Below, piece after piece: positions 53,228-63,033 of a DNA stretch of 64,000 nt. Both the position numbers and the translations under genes were made by a program. Under the pieces are notes generated by a model. That model saw only the letters and a program-made list of their open reading frames with translations. It was not told where the DNA came from and did no database searches. Position 1 is the first letter of the stretch, and each line of letters opens with the position of its first letter. The DNA is from Allobosea sp. CS1GBMeth4 (lineage in GTDB: Bacteria; Pseudomonadota; Alphaproteobacteria; Rhizobiales; Beijerinckiaceae): the NCBI RefSeq assembly GCF_900185715.1, contig NZ_FYAS01000013.1, forward strand, positions 62,001-126,000, read 5' to 3'.

Positions 53228-54343
53228 TCAGCGCGCCGGCCGGAGCCGCAGGATCTTGCCGCTGGAATCGTCGGTGAGAAGGTAAAGAAAGCCGTCCGGC
53301 CCCTGCCGGACGTCGCGGATGCGCTCGCCGAGATTGCTGAGCAGGCGCTCCTCGCCGGTGACCTTCTCGCCATCGGTCGAGAGCCGGGCCAGCAGCTGGC
53401 CGGCGAGCGCGCCGACGAAGAGGGAGTTCTTCCAGGCCGGCCATGCCGCGCCGGTGTAGAAGGCGGCGCCGGAGGGTGCGATCGACGGGTCCCAGTAGAA
53501 CAGCGGCTGCTCCATGCCGGGCTTGCTCGTGCCCTCGCCGATCTTCACGCCGGAATAGTCGATGCCATAGGTGATGACCGGCCAGCCATAGTTGCGGCCC
53601 GCCTTGGGCGCGTTGATCTCGTCGCCCCCCCGCGCGCCGTGCTCGGCTGTCCAGAGCTGGCCGGTCTGCGGGTGGAGAGCCGCTCCCTGGACATTGCGAT
53701 GGCCGATCGACCAGATCTCAGGCTGCCAGCCGGGCTTTCTCGGATTGCCGTCGGCCGCGCCACCCTCCGGCCGGATGCGGAGGACCTTACCGATATGGTT
53801 CTCCGGGTTCTGCGCCTGGTCGCGCTGGCTATAGCGGTCGCCGACCGTGACGAAGAGCGCGCCGGCGCGGTCGAAGACCAGCCGCGAGCCGAAATGCATG
53901 TTGCTCGCGATCGTCGGCATCTGCCGGAAGATCACGCTCAGCCCCTCCAGCGCGTTGCCGTGGGCGCTCAGCCGGGCCCGGGCGACACTGGTGCCGTTGC
54001 CGTTGGCGCGCGGCTCGGCGAAGGAGAGGTAGAGATAGCGGTTCTGCGCGAAATTCGGGTCGAGCACGACGTCGAGCAGGCCGCCCTGCCCGCGCGCCAC
54101 GACATTGGGCACGCCCGAGATCGGCGCCGAGAGTTTGCCGTCGCTGCCGACCAGCCGCAGCCGGCCTGGCCGCTCCGTCACCAACATGCGCCCGTCCGGC
54201 AGGAAGGCGAGGCCCCAGGGATGCTCCAGCCCGCTCGCCACCGTCTCGATCGCGAGCTCGCCGGCGCTCGACGGGTAGCGCTGCTGGGCCGCTGCAGGGA
54301 CGGCGAGCCCGAGCGCGAGAGCTGCAGCGAGAACGAAACGCAT
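53228..54343 (-). CDS. PQQ-dependent aldose sugar dehydrogenase-like protein (YliI/Asd family)
   Basis: A 371-residue periplasmic six-bladed beta-propeller of the soluble glucose dehydrogenase/GSDH family. Signal peptide MRFVLAAALALGLAVPAAAQ. Diagnostic segments are LEHPWGLAFLPDGRMLVTERPGRLRLV, GQGGLLDVVLDPNFAQNRYLYLSFAEP, LFVTVGDRYSQRDQAQNPENHIGKVLRI, WSIGHRNVQGAALHPQTGQLWTAEHGARGGDEINAPKAGRNYGWPVITYG and the catalytic histidine region near HPW. AGGAG lies six bases before ATG 54343. Its 3' end is three bases from the convergent small exported protein gene. Confidence 0.92.
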   Translation of the reverse strand: MRFVLAAALALGLAVPAAAQQRYPSSAGELAIETVASGLEHPWGLAFLPDGRMLVTERPGRLRLVGSDGKLSAPISGVPNVVARGQGGLLDVVLDPNFAQNRYLYLSFAEPRANGNGTSVARARLSAHGNALEGLSVIFRQMPTIASNMHFGSRLVFDRAGALFVTVGDRYSQRDQAQNPENHIGKVLRIRPEGGAADGNPRKPGWQPEIWSIGHRNVQGAALHPQTGQLWTAEHGARGGDEINAPKAGRNYGWPVITYGIDYSGVKIGEGTSKPGMEQPLFYWDPSIAPSGAAFYTGAAWPAWKNSLFVGALAGQLLARLSTDGEKVTGEERLLSNLGERIRDVRQGPDGFLYLLTDDSSGKILRLRPAR

Positions 54344-54407
54344 CGGCATCTCCTGATGGTGATCGGCGCCGGCGGGCCCCTTCGAGACTTTGCGCAGCCC
54401 CGCCTCG

Positions 54408-54519
54408 GTCATTCCGGGGCAGGCCGAAGGCCTGAGCCCGGAACCCATGAACAGTGTCGGCAAGGAGCGACGCGCGACAAGTTGAGCCCGATCGGGCAAG
54501 GCGAAGCCCCGGAAAGACA
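54408..54519. repeat. Dispersed palindromic repeat (GTCATTCCGGGG family)
   Basis: GTCATTCCGGGGCAGGCCGAAGGCCTGAGCCCGGAACCC at the left and GGCAAGGCGAAGCCCCGGAAAGAC at the right. Fills the gap between the SAF-domain oxidoreductase and the sugar dehydrogenase gene. Confidence 0.75.
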
Positions 54520-54562
54520 GAGGAGGTCCCGTGCAAACCCCGCTTCAGGGAGAATGCACGAT

Positions 54563-55867
54563 TCAGGCTCCGGTTGCTTCGAGCTCACGCCGAAGTGAGA
54601 CGACCTGCGACGTCCCATCGAGCGTGACGTCGGCATTGGTGACCACGGCGCCGGCTGCGACGTCGCGCGTCAATCTCACGCCATGGGCGAGCCCGATCGG
54701 CAGCGCCTTCGCCGCGCGGCTGGCGGCCGCCGGCATCAGCTTGCCATAGACGGTGTAGCCGCCCTCGCCGTCGAGCATCTCGCCGGCCCGTAGGTCGCGC
54801 TTGGCGGTGGCGACCGCATCGCCGCGCCAGAAACGGGTCGCGCCCGTGGGCTCGCCGCGCAGCGCCGCGTTCAGCACCGAGATCGAGAGCTCGAGCCCGA
54901 TCAGGTGGAAGGGCTTGTACATCGCCGCATAGAGACCGGTCGAATCGGTCGGCAGGCCGTATTGCCTGAAGCAGGCCGCGGCATAGGGATTCGGCGCCTT
55001 CAGCACGACATAGACGCCCCAGCGCAGATCGCGGAAGACCGGCCGGCCGTCCCGCTCCAGCGAGGAGACGACCTCGACCATGCCGTCGCGCTCGAGCTGC
55101 CCGCCGGCCGCCCTCGGCCGCAGCACATGAGCGAGGTCGTCGACGCCGCAGGGCGGAAAGGCGAGGCCATCCTCCGGAACGTCGAGCCCGCAGGCATTGG
55201 CGATCGCCGCCATCTCGATCGCCGATTTGGTGCCGTCGAGGAAGGAGTTGAACATTTGCGGGTTCATGCCCGCGGCCTTCGCCGCCTCCGGCGCAAGCCC
55301 GTAATGGCTCCAGACCTCGTCCGGCGTGACGCGGTGATAGGCCGGCAGGTATTTGGTGCCCTTGCCGGCGGCCGCGACGGTGAAGCCGGCGGCGCGCGCC
55401 CAGTCGACCATCTCGGCGACGAGCGCCGGCTGGTCGCCATAGGCCATCGAATAGACCACCCCCGCCGCCCTGGCCTTCGCGGCGAGGACGGGGCCGACCA
55501 GGACGTCGGCCTCGACATTGACCATCACGACATGGCGCCCGGCCGCGATCGCGGCGAGGGCGTGGCGAGCGCCGGCGGCGGGATGCCCGGTCGCCTCGAT
55601 CACCACCTCGACGCCGTCCAGCTCCGCCGCCGCGACGCCGCTGTCGACGAAGCGGGTGGCGGCGATGCGGGCCTCGTCCCAGCCGACGGTGCGGCAGGCC
55701 TGGCGCGCCCGCTCGGGATCGAGATCGGCGATCGCCGCGACCTCCAGCCCCTCGATGTGCGGAACCTGCGACAGGAACATCGAGCCGAACTTGCCCGCCC
55801 CGACCAAGGCGCAGCGGACGGGGCGGCCGGCCTCGGCGCGCGCGGCGAGCTTGGGCATCAGGTTCAT
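54563..55867 (-). CDS. NAD(P)-dependent oxidoreductase with C-terminal SAF domain
   Basis: A 434-residue protein: Rossmann domain with VRCALVGAGKFGSMFLSQVPHIEGLEVAAIADLDPERARQA (about 17-57) and VEVVIEATGHPAAGARHALAAIAAGRHVVMVNVEADVLVGPVLA, a middle domain resembling homoserine dehydrogenase/Gfo-Idh-MocA types (TKYLPAYHRVTPDEVWSHYGL; GLYAAMYKPFHLIGLELSISVLNAAL), and a SAF-type end (AKRDLRAGEMLDGEGGYTVYGKLMPA). Such proteins occur beside sugar-acid transporters in alphaproteobacteria. It follows the Bug receptor gene in the same direction with a repeat in between. Substrate unknown. Confidence 0.83.
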   Translation of the reverse strand: MNLMPKLAARAEAGRPVRCALVGAGKFGSMFLSQVPHIEGLEVAAIADLDPERARQACRTVGWDEARIAATRFVDSGVAAAELDGVEVVIEATGHPAAGARHALAAIAAGRHVVMVNVEADVLVGPVLAAKARAAGVVYSMAYGDQPALVAEMVDWARAAGFTVAAAGKGTKYLPAYHRVTPDEVWSHYGLAPEAAKAAGMNPQMFNSFLDGTKSAIEMAAIANACGLDVPEDGLAFPPCGVDDLAHVLRPRAAGGQLERDGMVEVVSSLERDGRPVFRDLRWGVYVVLKAPNPYAAACFRQYGLPTDSTGLYAAMYKPFHLIGLELSISVLNAALRGEPTGATRFWRGDAVATAKRDLRAGEMLDGEGGYTVYGKLMPAAASRAAKALPIGLAHGVRLTRDVAAGAVVTNADVTLDGTSQVVSLRRELEATGA

Positions 55868-55890
55868 GGGCGGGTCTCCGCATACAGGGT

Positions 55891-55988
55891 CGTCATGGTC
55901 GGTCTCGCGCCGACCATCTCGGGACGAGGAGGCGTCCCGACGTGTCCGAGCTTCTCGGATCTCCGCTTCGCTCCGTCCGATAATGACG
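55891..55988. repeat. Dispersed palindromic repeat (CGTCATGGTCGG / GATAATGACGG type)
   Basis: CGTCATGGTCGGTCTCGCGCCGACCATCTCGGGACGAGG (with a self-hairpin GGTCGG...CCGACC) at the left, GAGCTTCTCGGATCTCCGCTTCGCTCCGTCCGATAATGACGG at the right. It separates the receptor and oxidoreductase genes. Confidence 0.7.
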
Positions 55989-55999
55989 GCGGCCGCGGA

Positions 56000-56974
56000 T
56001 CACTCCGGCTTGACGCCGGCCTCCTTGATGATCTTCTCCCAGGTCGCAATCTCCTGCTGATGGTAGGGCCGGAAGGCGGCGGGGTCGCGGACCTTGAGGG
56101 TGAAGCCGAGCTTGAGGATCTGCTCGGTGACGGCAGGCTTGGCGATCGAGGCCATCACCGCCTTCGACAACGTCTCCAGCACCGGCGCGGGGGTCGCGGC
56201 CGGGGCGAAGAAGGCGGCCCAGCTGTCGGCGTCGGCATTCGAGACCCCCTGCTCGCGGAGCGTCGGAATGTCCTTGGCGCGCGGGTTGCGCTCCGGGCTC
56301 GCCAGCGCGATCGCGCGAAGGGTGCCGGCATTGATCTGCTCCAGCACCGAGGGCAGCGTCGAGTTGGCGATGTCGATGCGCCCGCCGATGATCTCCTGCA
56401 CCAGCGGCGCCGCGCCCCTGAACGGCACATGCGTCATCCTGATGCCGGTGCGCTGCATGAACAGCTCCATGGCGAGGTGTGAACCCGAGCCGACGCCGGT
56501 CGAGCCGTAATTGAGCTTGCCCGGATCGGCCTTGGCGAGCGCGATCAGCTCCTTGATGCTCTTGGCCGGCAGGTCGTTGCGCACGACGAAGGCGTGCTCG
56601 AAGGCGCCGACGCCGCAGACCGGGGCAAAATCCTTGACCGCGTCGTAGCCGGGCTCCTTCAGCAGGAACATGTTGTTCCCATGCGTCTGGTTGTTGCCGA
56701 AGACGAAGGTGTGGCCGTCCGGCTCGGCCTTGGCGACCGCGCGGGTGCCGACCGCGCCCGAGGCGCCGGCCCGGTTGTCGACCACGACGTTCTGGCCGAT
56801 CGAGGTCGAGAGATCCTGGGCGACGAAGCGCGCGATCGCGTCGGTCGGCCCGCCCGCCGGATAGGGCACGACCAGGGTGATCGGCTTCGACGGATAGCCC
56901 TGCGCCCGGACGATGGCCGGAGCGAAGACGGCGCCGGCGACGAGGCCGAGCGTGGAACGACGGGTCAGCGACAT
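56000..56974 (-). CDS. Bug-family periplasmic receptor (TctC-like), Tat signal, orphan
   Basis: A 324-residue receptor. The N-terminus has a twin-arginine type signal (SLTRRSTLGLVAGAVFAPAIVRAQ). Typical Bug loops are YPSKPITLVVPYPAGGPTDAIARFVAQDLS (mature start), GASGAVGTRAVAKAEPDGHTFVFGNN, NYGSTGVGSGSHLAMELFMQRTGI and HVPFRGAAPLVQEIIGGRIDI. There is no tctA or tctB beside it, so it is an orphan receptor that must use a distant permease or act as a sensor ligand-binder. Upstream region 56975-57173 contains no other gene. Confidence 0.9.
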   Translation of the reverse strand: MSLTRRSTLGLVAGAVFAPAIVRAQGYPSKPITLVVPYPAGGPTDAIARFVAQDLSTSIGQNVVVDNRAGASGAVGTRAVAKAEPDGHTFVFGNNQTHGNNMFLLKEPGYDAVKDFAPVCGVGAFEHAFVVRNDLPAKSIKELIALAKADPGKLNYGSTGVGSGSHLAMELFMQRTGIRMTHVPFRGAAPLVQEIIGGRIDIANSTLPSVLEQINAGTLRAIALASPERNPRAKDIPTLREQGVSNADADSWAAFFAPAATPAPVLETLSKAVMASIAKPAVTEQILKLGFTLKVRDPAAFRPYHQQEIATWEKIIKEAGVKPE

Positions 56975-57173
56975 GAATTTCCTCCCGGCAGCCCGCTTGG
57001 GAGACGGGCTTTCGCGGCAGGATTAGGGGCAACGCCCGATTTCGTCCAGCCGCCTGGAGCTTTCCAGGCGCTCAGCCTGGCGATATTGCATCGCTGCTGC
57101 TAGGCTGGCGCGGACAGCCGTGCCGCGAGCGAATTTTCTCGCTCCAATCTGCTCCAAGAGCGCAGGTGCCCAA

Positions 57174-58154
57174 ATGGCGATCCGGCCCTTCATCCTCGAG
57201 CCGAATTACGACTCGTTTTTCGACCGCGCACGGGTCGGACAACCTGCGCAGCTTCGCATCAGGCTGAAAGTGACGCTTATACCCCTCGATCCCTCCACGG
57301 CGTGGGCCAGAAGCTCCCATGCAGCCAAACGTCCGGGATCGCCCCGGGGGCCGCTCCCCCCGTCTCACCTGGCCGCGAGCGAGGCCGACTTCAAACGCGG
57401 CAGTGTCGTCGACGCCGGCGGCCAACCCGTCCCCTGCCGCAGCTGGCTCGTCGGCGAATGGCGGGAGTTCACCCGGCGCTTCAAGAGCATCGTCGAGACG
57501 GTCTGGAACAACCAGATGGTGTTCCTCCCCACCGAAAACGGAGACAGCTTGAGCGACGCCGACTTCCGGCAACTGATCGGCGATCCGAGAGTGCCGGCAC
57601 ATGTCGCCGGTGTGCTCGAAATCGATCTGCAGCCCCCCGGTGCGGATAGCCACGCCATCATCGAGGTCGCGCATCTGGCCAATCCGGGCGCGACCTTCCG
57701 GGACCGGATGACCCGCATCACGGATGAGAGCATCCAGTACGGAGAGCACAATTTCACGGCCGGCAGGGCGCGCGGAATCGGCGGGAAAACCGGGCAGTTC
57801 GCTGCCGCGCACGAGGTCGGCCACTGGCTCCGCAATCCCGGATCGAAAGTGTTCGACCACATCGACCGGTCCTATGCACGCGCGCTTCCCAGAGCCCAGC
57901 GAGACAACGCGCAATATGGCCGAACGCTCGGACGATATTATTCGATCATGGGCGGCGGGACCGTCGTGACGGAGCATGATGCCACGCCGTGGCTTTCGCG
58001 CCTGCGCCGGCAAACACCGATGCAACTCGGGTGGATGTATGTGCACAGGATCAACTTCCGCCGCGGCCCGGACGACGTGTCGGCTCGTCAGAAGATGCTG
58101 CTGCTGGCTGCCGGATTCATGCCCAAGCTTCTGCAGCCGGGGCAAATTCCCTAG
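57174..58154 (+). CDS. HEVGH zincin-like hypothetical protein
   Basis: A 326-residue soluble protein without a signal peptide. Its C-terminal half carries a metallopeptidase-like signature: QFAAAHEVGHWLRNPGSK (HExxH at about residues 221-225) and, some 45 residues later, a YYSIMGGG segment reminiscent of a zincin Met-turn, followed by TEHDATPW with possible third ligands. The N-terminal half (PFILEPNYDSFFDRARVGQPAQLRIRLKVTLIPLDPS ... RSWLVGEWREFTRRFKSIVETVWNNQMVFLP) is beta-rich and unknown. AGG lies nine bases before ATG 57174. It begins an islet of unusual small genes, so it may be a mobile or antagonism-related function. Confidence 0.75.
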   Translation: MAIRPFILEPNYDSFFDRARVGQPAQLRIRLKVTLIPLDPSTAWARSSHAAKRPGSPRGPLPPSHLAASEADFKRGSVVDAGGQPVPCRSWLVGEWREFTRRFKSIVETVWNNQMVFLPTENGDSLSDADFRQLIGDPRVPAHVAGVLEIDLQPPGADSHAIIEVAHLANPGATFRDRMTRITDESIQYGEHNFTAGRARGIGGKTGQFAAAHEVGHWLRNPGSKVFDHIDRSYARALPRAQRDNAQYGRTLGRYYSIMGGGTVVTEHDATPWLSRLRRQTPMQLGWMYVHRINFRRGPDDVSARQKMLLLAAGFMPKLLQPGQIP

Positions 58155-58165
58155 CCGGGTCAGGC

Positions 58166-58396
58166 GGAGAAGCCCGCCCGCTTCAGGCGCTGCACCGAGA
58201 CGTCGAGCGCCTGCAGGAAGGCAATGCCCTATTCCGCACCAGCCAGCAGCGCCGCGCCCGCGCCGTCTATGACAGCGTCGCCAGCCGTCGCCCGGTCGTC
58301 GGGATCCTCTGTGCCGAGATGGTCGCGCTCGCCGTGTTCGCGCTGGCTACCGGCGCCTTCATCGGCCTGCGCGCCTGGCTCGCCCTGCCGAACTGA
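58166..58396 (+). pseudogene. Start-less small membrane protein ORF
   Basis: An open frame ending TGA at 58394-58396 encodes a convincing small membrane protein: an amphipathic helix (QALHRDVERLQEGNALFRTSQQRRARAVYD) then a membrane segment (VVGILCAEMVALAVFALATGAFIGLRAWLALPN). No ATG, GTG or TTG lies in frame before the coding-like part; the nearest in-frame candidates (GTG 58031, ATG 57989) are inside the zincin gene. Either the 5' end has been lost when the zincin gene was placed here, or an unusual start is used. Confidence 0.45.
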
Positions 58397-58406
58397 GGCC
58401 GCCGCC

Positions 58407-58631
58407 ATGGGACAGTTCAAGCCGCTGCCGCTCGCCGGCGAGAGTCATCTCTTCCTGGTCGGCCAGTCCAGCCGCGGCTTCTGGGTCGCGCGGGATCTCG
58501 AGGGAAGCGAAGGCATCTTCCGCAACCAGAAGGAGGCGGTCCGCTTCGCCCTCTCCGAGGGCGGCCATCCCAATGCCGTGCTGATCTCGCCGAACGGGGT
58601 CGAGCCGAGCTATGGCCTGGGCATCCGTTGA
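58407..58631 (+). CDS. Small DUF2188-like protein
   Basis: A 74-residue protein: FKPLPLAGESHLFLVGQSSRGFWVARDLEGSEGIFRNQKEAVRFALSEGGHPNAVLISPNGVEPSYGLGI. The 'GFWVAR...G.FRNQKEAVRFAL' pattern is like the DUF2188 ('W.v...g......F.T..eAi..A') family of small domains of unknown function. It starts ten bases after the start-less membrane ORF and stops four bases before the next small gene, so the three form one short cluster. Confidence 0.7.
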   Translation: MGQFKPLPLAGESHLFLVGQSSRGFWVARDLEGSEGIFRNQKEAVRFALSEGGHPNAVLISPNGVEPSYGLGIR

Positions 58632-58635
58632 CAGG

Positions 58636-60205
<1,570 letters not shown>

Positions 60206-60259
60206 GACGCATCGACTTGTGAATTGCCGCAAGCGCGCCAACAGGCTAGCGCTTGCGGC

Positions 60260-60682
60260 ATGGATCGCCGCTCCTTCCTGCTGAGCCTTGCCACGCTTGC
60301 CCTCGTCGGGCCAGCACTGGCGCAGTCCGCCTTGCCCTCGCTCCCCGTCCGCGAGGCGCATGAGGCGGCCAAGGCCGGCAAGCTCGTCCTCGTCGATATC
60401 CGTACGCCGGAGGAATGGACCGACACCGGCGTGCCGGACGGCGCGATCAAGCTCGACATGACCGGCAGCGGCTTCGAGGTCAGGCTCGCGGCGCTGAAGC
60501 TCGACCATCCCGGCAAGCCGATCGCGCTGATCTGCCGGACCGGCAATCGAACGTCGACCTTGCAGAAGACGCTGACTGCGCGCGGCTGGAAGGACCTGAT
60601 CGACGTTCGCGGCGGCCTGCTCGGCAATCCCAGGGACAAGGGCTGGCTCGGCGAGAGCCTGCCGGTGACGAGCTATCCCTAG
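60260..60682 (+). CDS. Tat-exported single-domain rhodanese
   Basis: A 140-residue protein with a twin-arginine signal (DRRSFLLSLATLALVGPALAQ) and one rhodanese domain (about 38-132): LVLVDIRTPEEWTDTGVPDGAIKLDMT and the active-site loop ALICRTGNRTSTLQKTL with the catalytic cysteine, then WKDLIDVRGGLLGNPRDKGWL. It handles sulfane sulfur or acts as a thiol-redox protein in the periplasm. The ATG at 60260 directly gives the signal peptide; the ORF start at 60224 would not. Its stop is followed by a strong hairpin shared with trmD. Confidence 0.92.
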   Translation: MDRRSFLLSLATLALVGPALAQSALPSLPVREAHEAAKAGKLVLVDIRTPEEWTDTGVPDGAIKLDMTGSGFEVRLAALKLDHPGKPIALICRTGNRTSTLQKTLTARGWKDLIDVRGGLLGNPRDKGWLGESLPVTSYP

Positions 60683-60733
60683 CCCCGCAACCAGTGCATG
60701 CAGTCGTCATGGGCGAAGCGTAGCGTGGAATCG

Positions 60734-60778
60734 GGCCTCATGCCTGAGCCTCTCCGATTCCAGCTCAGGCATGGGGCC
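60734..60778. terminator. Strong hairpin between rhodanese and trmD genes
   Basis: CATGCCTGAGC (60739-60749) and GCTCAGGCATG (60763-60773) are perfect 11-bp arms with a 13-base loop, extended by GGCC pairs to about 16 bp. It belongs to the dispersed repeat style (TCGTCATGGGCG precedes it) and lies in the 100-base convergent gap, so a bidirectional termination role is likely. Confidence 0.65.
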
Positions 60779-60782
60779 CGGA

Positions 60783-61511
60783 TCAGCGCCGCTGTCGTGG
60801 CTCGTTCGGGACGACCTGCTTTTCTTGATCGTCGCCTAGCAAATCCGGCCTTCTCTCGCGCGTGAGCCTCTCAGCCTGCTCGCGCCGCCATCTCGCGATG
60901 CGGGCATGGTCGCCGGAGAGCAGCGCCTCGGGCAGGCCCCTGCCCTCCCATTCGCGCGGGCGGGTGTAGTGCGGGTATTCGAGCAGCCCGTTCTCGAAGC
61001 TCTCCTCGGCGCCGGAGGCTTCCTTGCCCATCACGCCGGGGATCAGGCGCACGCAGGCGTCGAGCAGCACCAGCGCCGCCATTTCGCCGCCGGAGAGGAT
61101 GTAGTCTCCGATCGAGACCTCGGTGAGGCCCCGCCCCTCGATCACCCGCTCGTCGACGCCCTCGAAGCGGCCGCAGACGATGACCACGCCTGCGCCGGCG
61201 ACGAAATCGCGGACCATGAGCTGGCTGAGCGGCCGCCCGCGCGGCGACATCAAGAGGCGCGGGCGGGTATCATCGGCCGGAACCGCCGCATCGATCGCCG
61301 CCGCCAGCACGTCGCAGCGCAGCACCATCCCGGCGCCGCCGCCGGCCGGGCTGTCGTCGACCTTGAGATGGCGGCCGATGCCATGCTCGCGGATCTGATG
61401 CGTCTCCAGCGACCAGAGCCCGCCGCGCAGGCCCTCGCCCGCCAGCGAATGGCCGAGCGGACCGGGAAACATCTCGGGATAGAGGGTGAGGACGCTGGCG
61501 CGGAAGGTCAT
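60783..61511 (-). CDS. trmD: tRNA (guanine-N1)-methyltransferase
   Basis: A 242-residue SPOUT-family methyltransferase that makes m1G37 in tRNAs: [116 protein letters not shown] (the trefoil knot and SAM site) and [39 protein letters not shown] 61511 is the first that removes the read-through leader. It is last in the ffh-rpsP-rimM-trmD set; rplS does not follow. Confidence 0.96.
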   Translation of the reverse strand: MTFRASVLTLYPEMFPGPLGHSLAGEGLRGGLWSLETHQIREHGIGRHLKVDDSPAGGGAGMVLRCDVLAAAIDAAVPADDTRPRLLMSPRGRPLSQLMVRDFVAGAGVVIVCGRFEGVDERVIEGRGLTEVSIGDYILSGGEMAALVLLDACVRLIPGVMGKEASGAEESFENGLLEYPHYTRPREWEGRGLPEALLSGDHARIARWRREQAERLTRERRPDLLGDDQEKQVVPNEPRQRR

Positions 61512-61542
61512 GGCCTGCTCGGTCACTCTCGATCTGATCCGG

Positions 61543-61654
61543 GTCATCCCGGGCAAGCGCAGCGCAGGCCCGGATCCACGTCTGAAGCTGCATGGATGAG
61601 CGTTCTGGCATGGATCCCGGATCAGCGCAGCTACGCTGCGTGTCCGGGATGACG
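61543..61654. repeat. Dispersed palindromic repeat (GTCATCCCGGG family)
   Basis: GTCATCCCGGGCAAGCGCAGCGCAGGCCCGGATCCA at the left, TGGATCCCGGATCAGCGCAGCTACGCTGCGTGTCCGGGATGACGGG at the right, with an inner self-hairpin GCGCAGC/GCTGCG. It lies between the HAD gene and trmD. Confidence 0.8.
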
Positions 61655-61679
61655 GGCGCCTGGTTTGAATGCAGAGATT

Positions 61680-62357
61680 TCAGGCGAAGGCGAGCGCCGG
61701 ATGCCCGTCCAGCCTCGCATAGTCGCCGACGCTGGCGACGACGTTGTCGAAGGCGGCGAAGGCCTCGGCCGGCAGCATGGTCAGCACCGCGACGGCGCGC
61801 ATGCCGGCCCGGCGGGCCGCCTCGACGCCGTTCGGCGCGTCCTCGAAGACGATGCAGTCGGCCGGGGCGACGCCCATGCGCTCGGCCGCCGCCAGGAACA
61901 TGTCGGGATGCGGCTTGCCGCGAAAGCCCTGGCTCGGCGAGACGATGGTGGCAAAGCGCTCGCGCAAGGAGAGCGTGTCGAGGATCAGCGCGATGTTCGG
62001 CGGGGCCGCGGCGGTACCGACCGCCATCGGCACGCCATGCTGATGCGCCCGGTCGAGCAGGTCGATCAGACCGCCCACCGGCGCGACGAGCGGGCCGTAG
62101 GTCTCGCGGTAGAGGCCTTCCTTCTCCTCGGCGAGCCGGTCGAGCTCGGCCGCGTCGGCGCCGGGGAAATGCGGGCCGATGATGTCGGAGATCGCCATGC
62201 CGGCGGTGCGTGCCGAGAAGGTCGCGCGCTCGAAGGGCAGGCCGTATTTGCGGTACCAGACCTCCCAAGCGTCGTCATGGTAGCGCATATTGTCGACGAT
62301 GGTGCCGTCCATGTCGAAGATCAGCGCCCTGGCCGGCGTCTCAGGCAGCATCGTCAT
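61680..62357 (-). CDS. HAD-superfamily phosphatase (beta-phosphoglucomutase-like)
   Basis: A 225-residue HAD hydrolase: motif I ALIFDMDGTIVDNMRYHDDAWEVWYRKYGLPF with the nucleophile aspartate, cap domain (TAGMAISDIIGPHFPGADAAELDRLAEEKEGLYRETYGPLVAPVGGLIDLLDRAHQHGVPMAVGTAA), motif III/IV around GKPHPDMFLAAAERMGVAPADCIVFEDAPNGVEAARRAGMRAVAV. This is the subgroup IA, beta-phosphoglucomutase/phosphoglycolate phosphatase-like type. Its start overlaps the rimM stop by 17 bases, so it is translated with the ribosome-related genes; in E. coli this place is empty. Confidence 0.9.
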   Translation of the reverse strand: MTMLPETPARALIFDMDGTIVDNMRYHDDAWEVWYRKYGLPFERATFSARTAGMAISDIIGPHFPGADAAELDRLAEEKEGLYRETYGPLVAPVGGLIDLLDRAHQHGVPMAVGTAAAPPNIALILDTLSLRERFATIVSPSQGFRGKPHPDMFLAAAERMGVAPADCIVFEDAPNGVEAARRAGMRAVAVLTMLPAEAFAAFDNVVASVGDYARLDGHPALAFA

Positions 62358-62862
62358 CCTCGAACAATCCGGCCGGAGGCAGGGCCTCGATACGCTTGGC
62401 CGCGATGTCGATGCGCGGCGCGAAGGCCTTGGTGAAGGGCATCAGCACCGAGCGGCCATCCGGCGTCTCGATGTCGATGAGGTCGCCGGCGCCGTAATTG
62501 GCGACGGCGGTGACGGTGCCGAGCACGGCTCCGTCAGGGCCGATGACCGAGCAGCCGACGAGATCAGCCTGCAGGAACTCGTCCTCGTCCTCGGGCGCCG
62601 GCAGGCGCGAGCGCTCGATATGGAGCTTGACGCCGTTGAGCAGCTCGGCCGCCTCGCGGCTGGTCACGCCCTTGAGCCGGGCGACGACAACTTCCTTGGC
62701 GGGCCTGATCTCGGCGATCTCGAAACGCCGGCCCTTCTCGTCGACGAGCGGGCCGTATTCGGCGAGCGCCAGCGGATCGGCGGTGAAGGTCTTGATCCGG
62801 ACCTCGCCGCGGACGCCATGCGGCGCGCCGACGATGCCGAGCAGGACGAGGTCGTCGCTCAT
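62341..62862 (-). CDS. rimM: Ribosome maturation factor RimM
   Basis: A 173-residue protein with the RimM N-domain (LVLLGIVGAPHGVRGEVRIKTFTADPLALAEYGPLVDEKGRRFEIAEI, where G-GKPHGIRGE-V-like start is diagnostic) and the PRC-barrel domain (LPAPEDEDEFLQADLVGCSVIGPDGAVLGTVTAVANYGAGDLIDIETPDGRSVLMPFTKAFAPRIDIAAKRI). It binds S19 and matures the 30S head. It stands between rpsP and the HAD gene. Confidence 0.95.
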   Translation of the reverse strand: MSDDLVLLGIVGAPHGVRGEVRIKTFTADPLALAEYGPLVDEKGRRFEIAEIRPAKEVVVARLKGVTSREAAELLNGVKLHIERSRLPAPEDEDEFLQADLVGCSVIGPDGAVLGTVTAVANYGAGDLIDIETPDGRSVLMPFTKAFAPRIDIAAKRIEALPPAGLFEDDDAA

Positions 62863-62871
62863 GTCAGTTCA

Positions 62872-63016
62872 CGTCATTCCGGGGCATCGCGCAGCGATGA
62901 GCCCGGAATCCAGAAGCACTGACGCTAATGAGCGCGAAGCGATGCGACCGCCCCATTCCATAACCGCAACGGTTCTGGGTTCCGGGCTCTGGCCTGCGGC
63001 CAGCCCCGGAAAGACA
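62872..63016. repeat. Dispersed palindromic repeat (GTCATTCCGGGG family), second copy
   Basis: CGTCATTCCGGGGCATCGCGCAGCGATGAGCCCGGAATCC at the left, GGGTTCCGGGCTCTGGCCTGCGGCCAGCCCCGGAAAGAC at the right; each half contains its own hairpin (GCATCGCGCAGCGATG; TGGCCTGCGGCCA). The ends match the copy at 54408. It lies in the rpsP-rimM gap. Confidence 0.8.
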
Positions 63017-63033
63017 ATCGCCCCGCATCAGGC

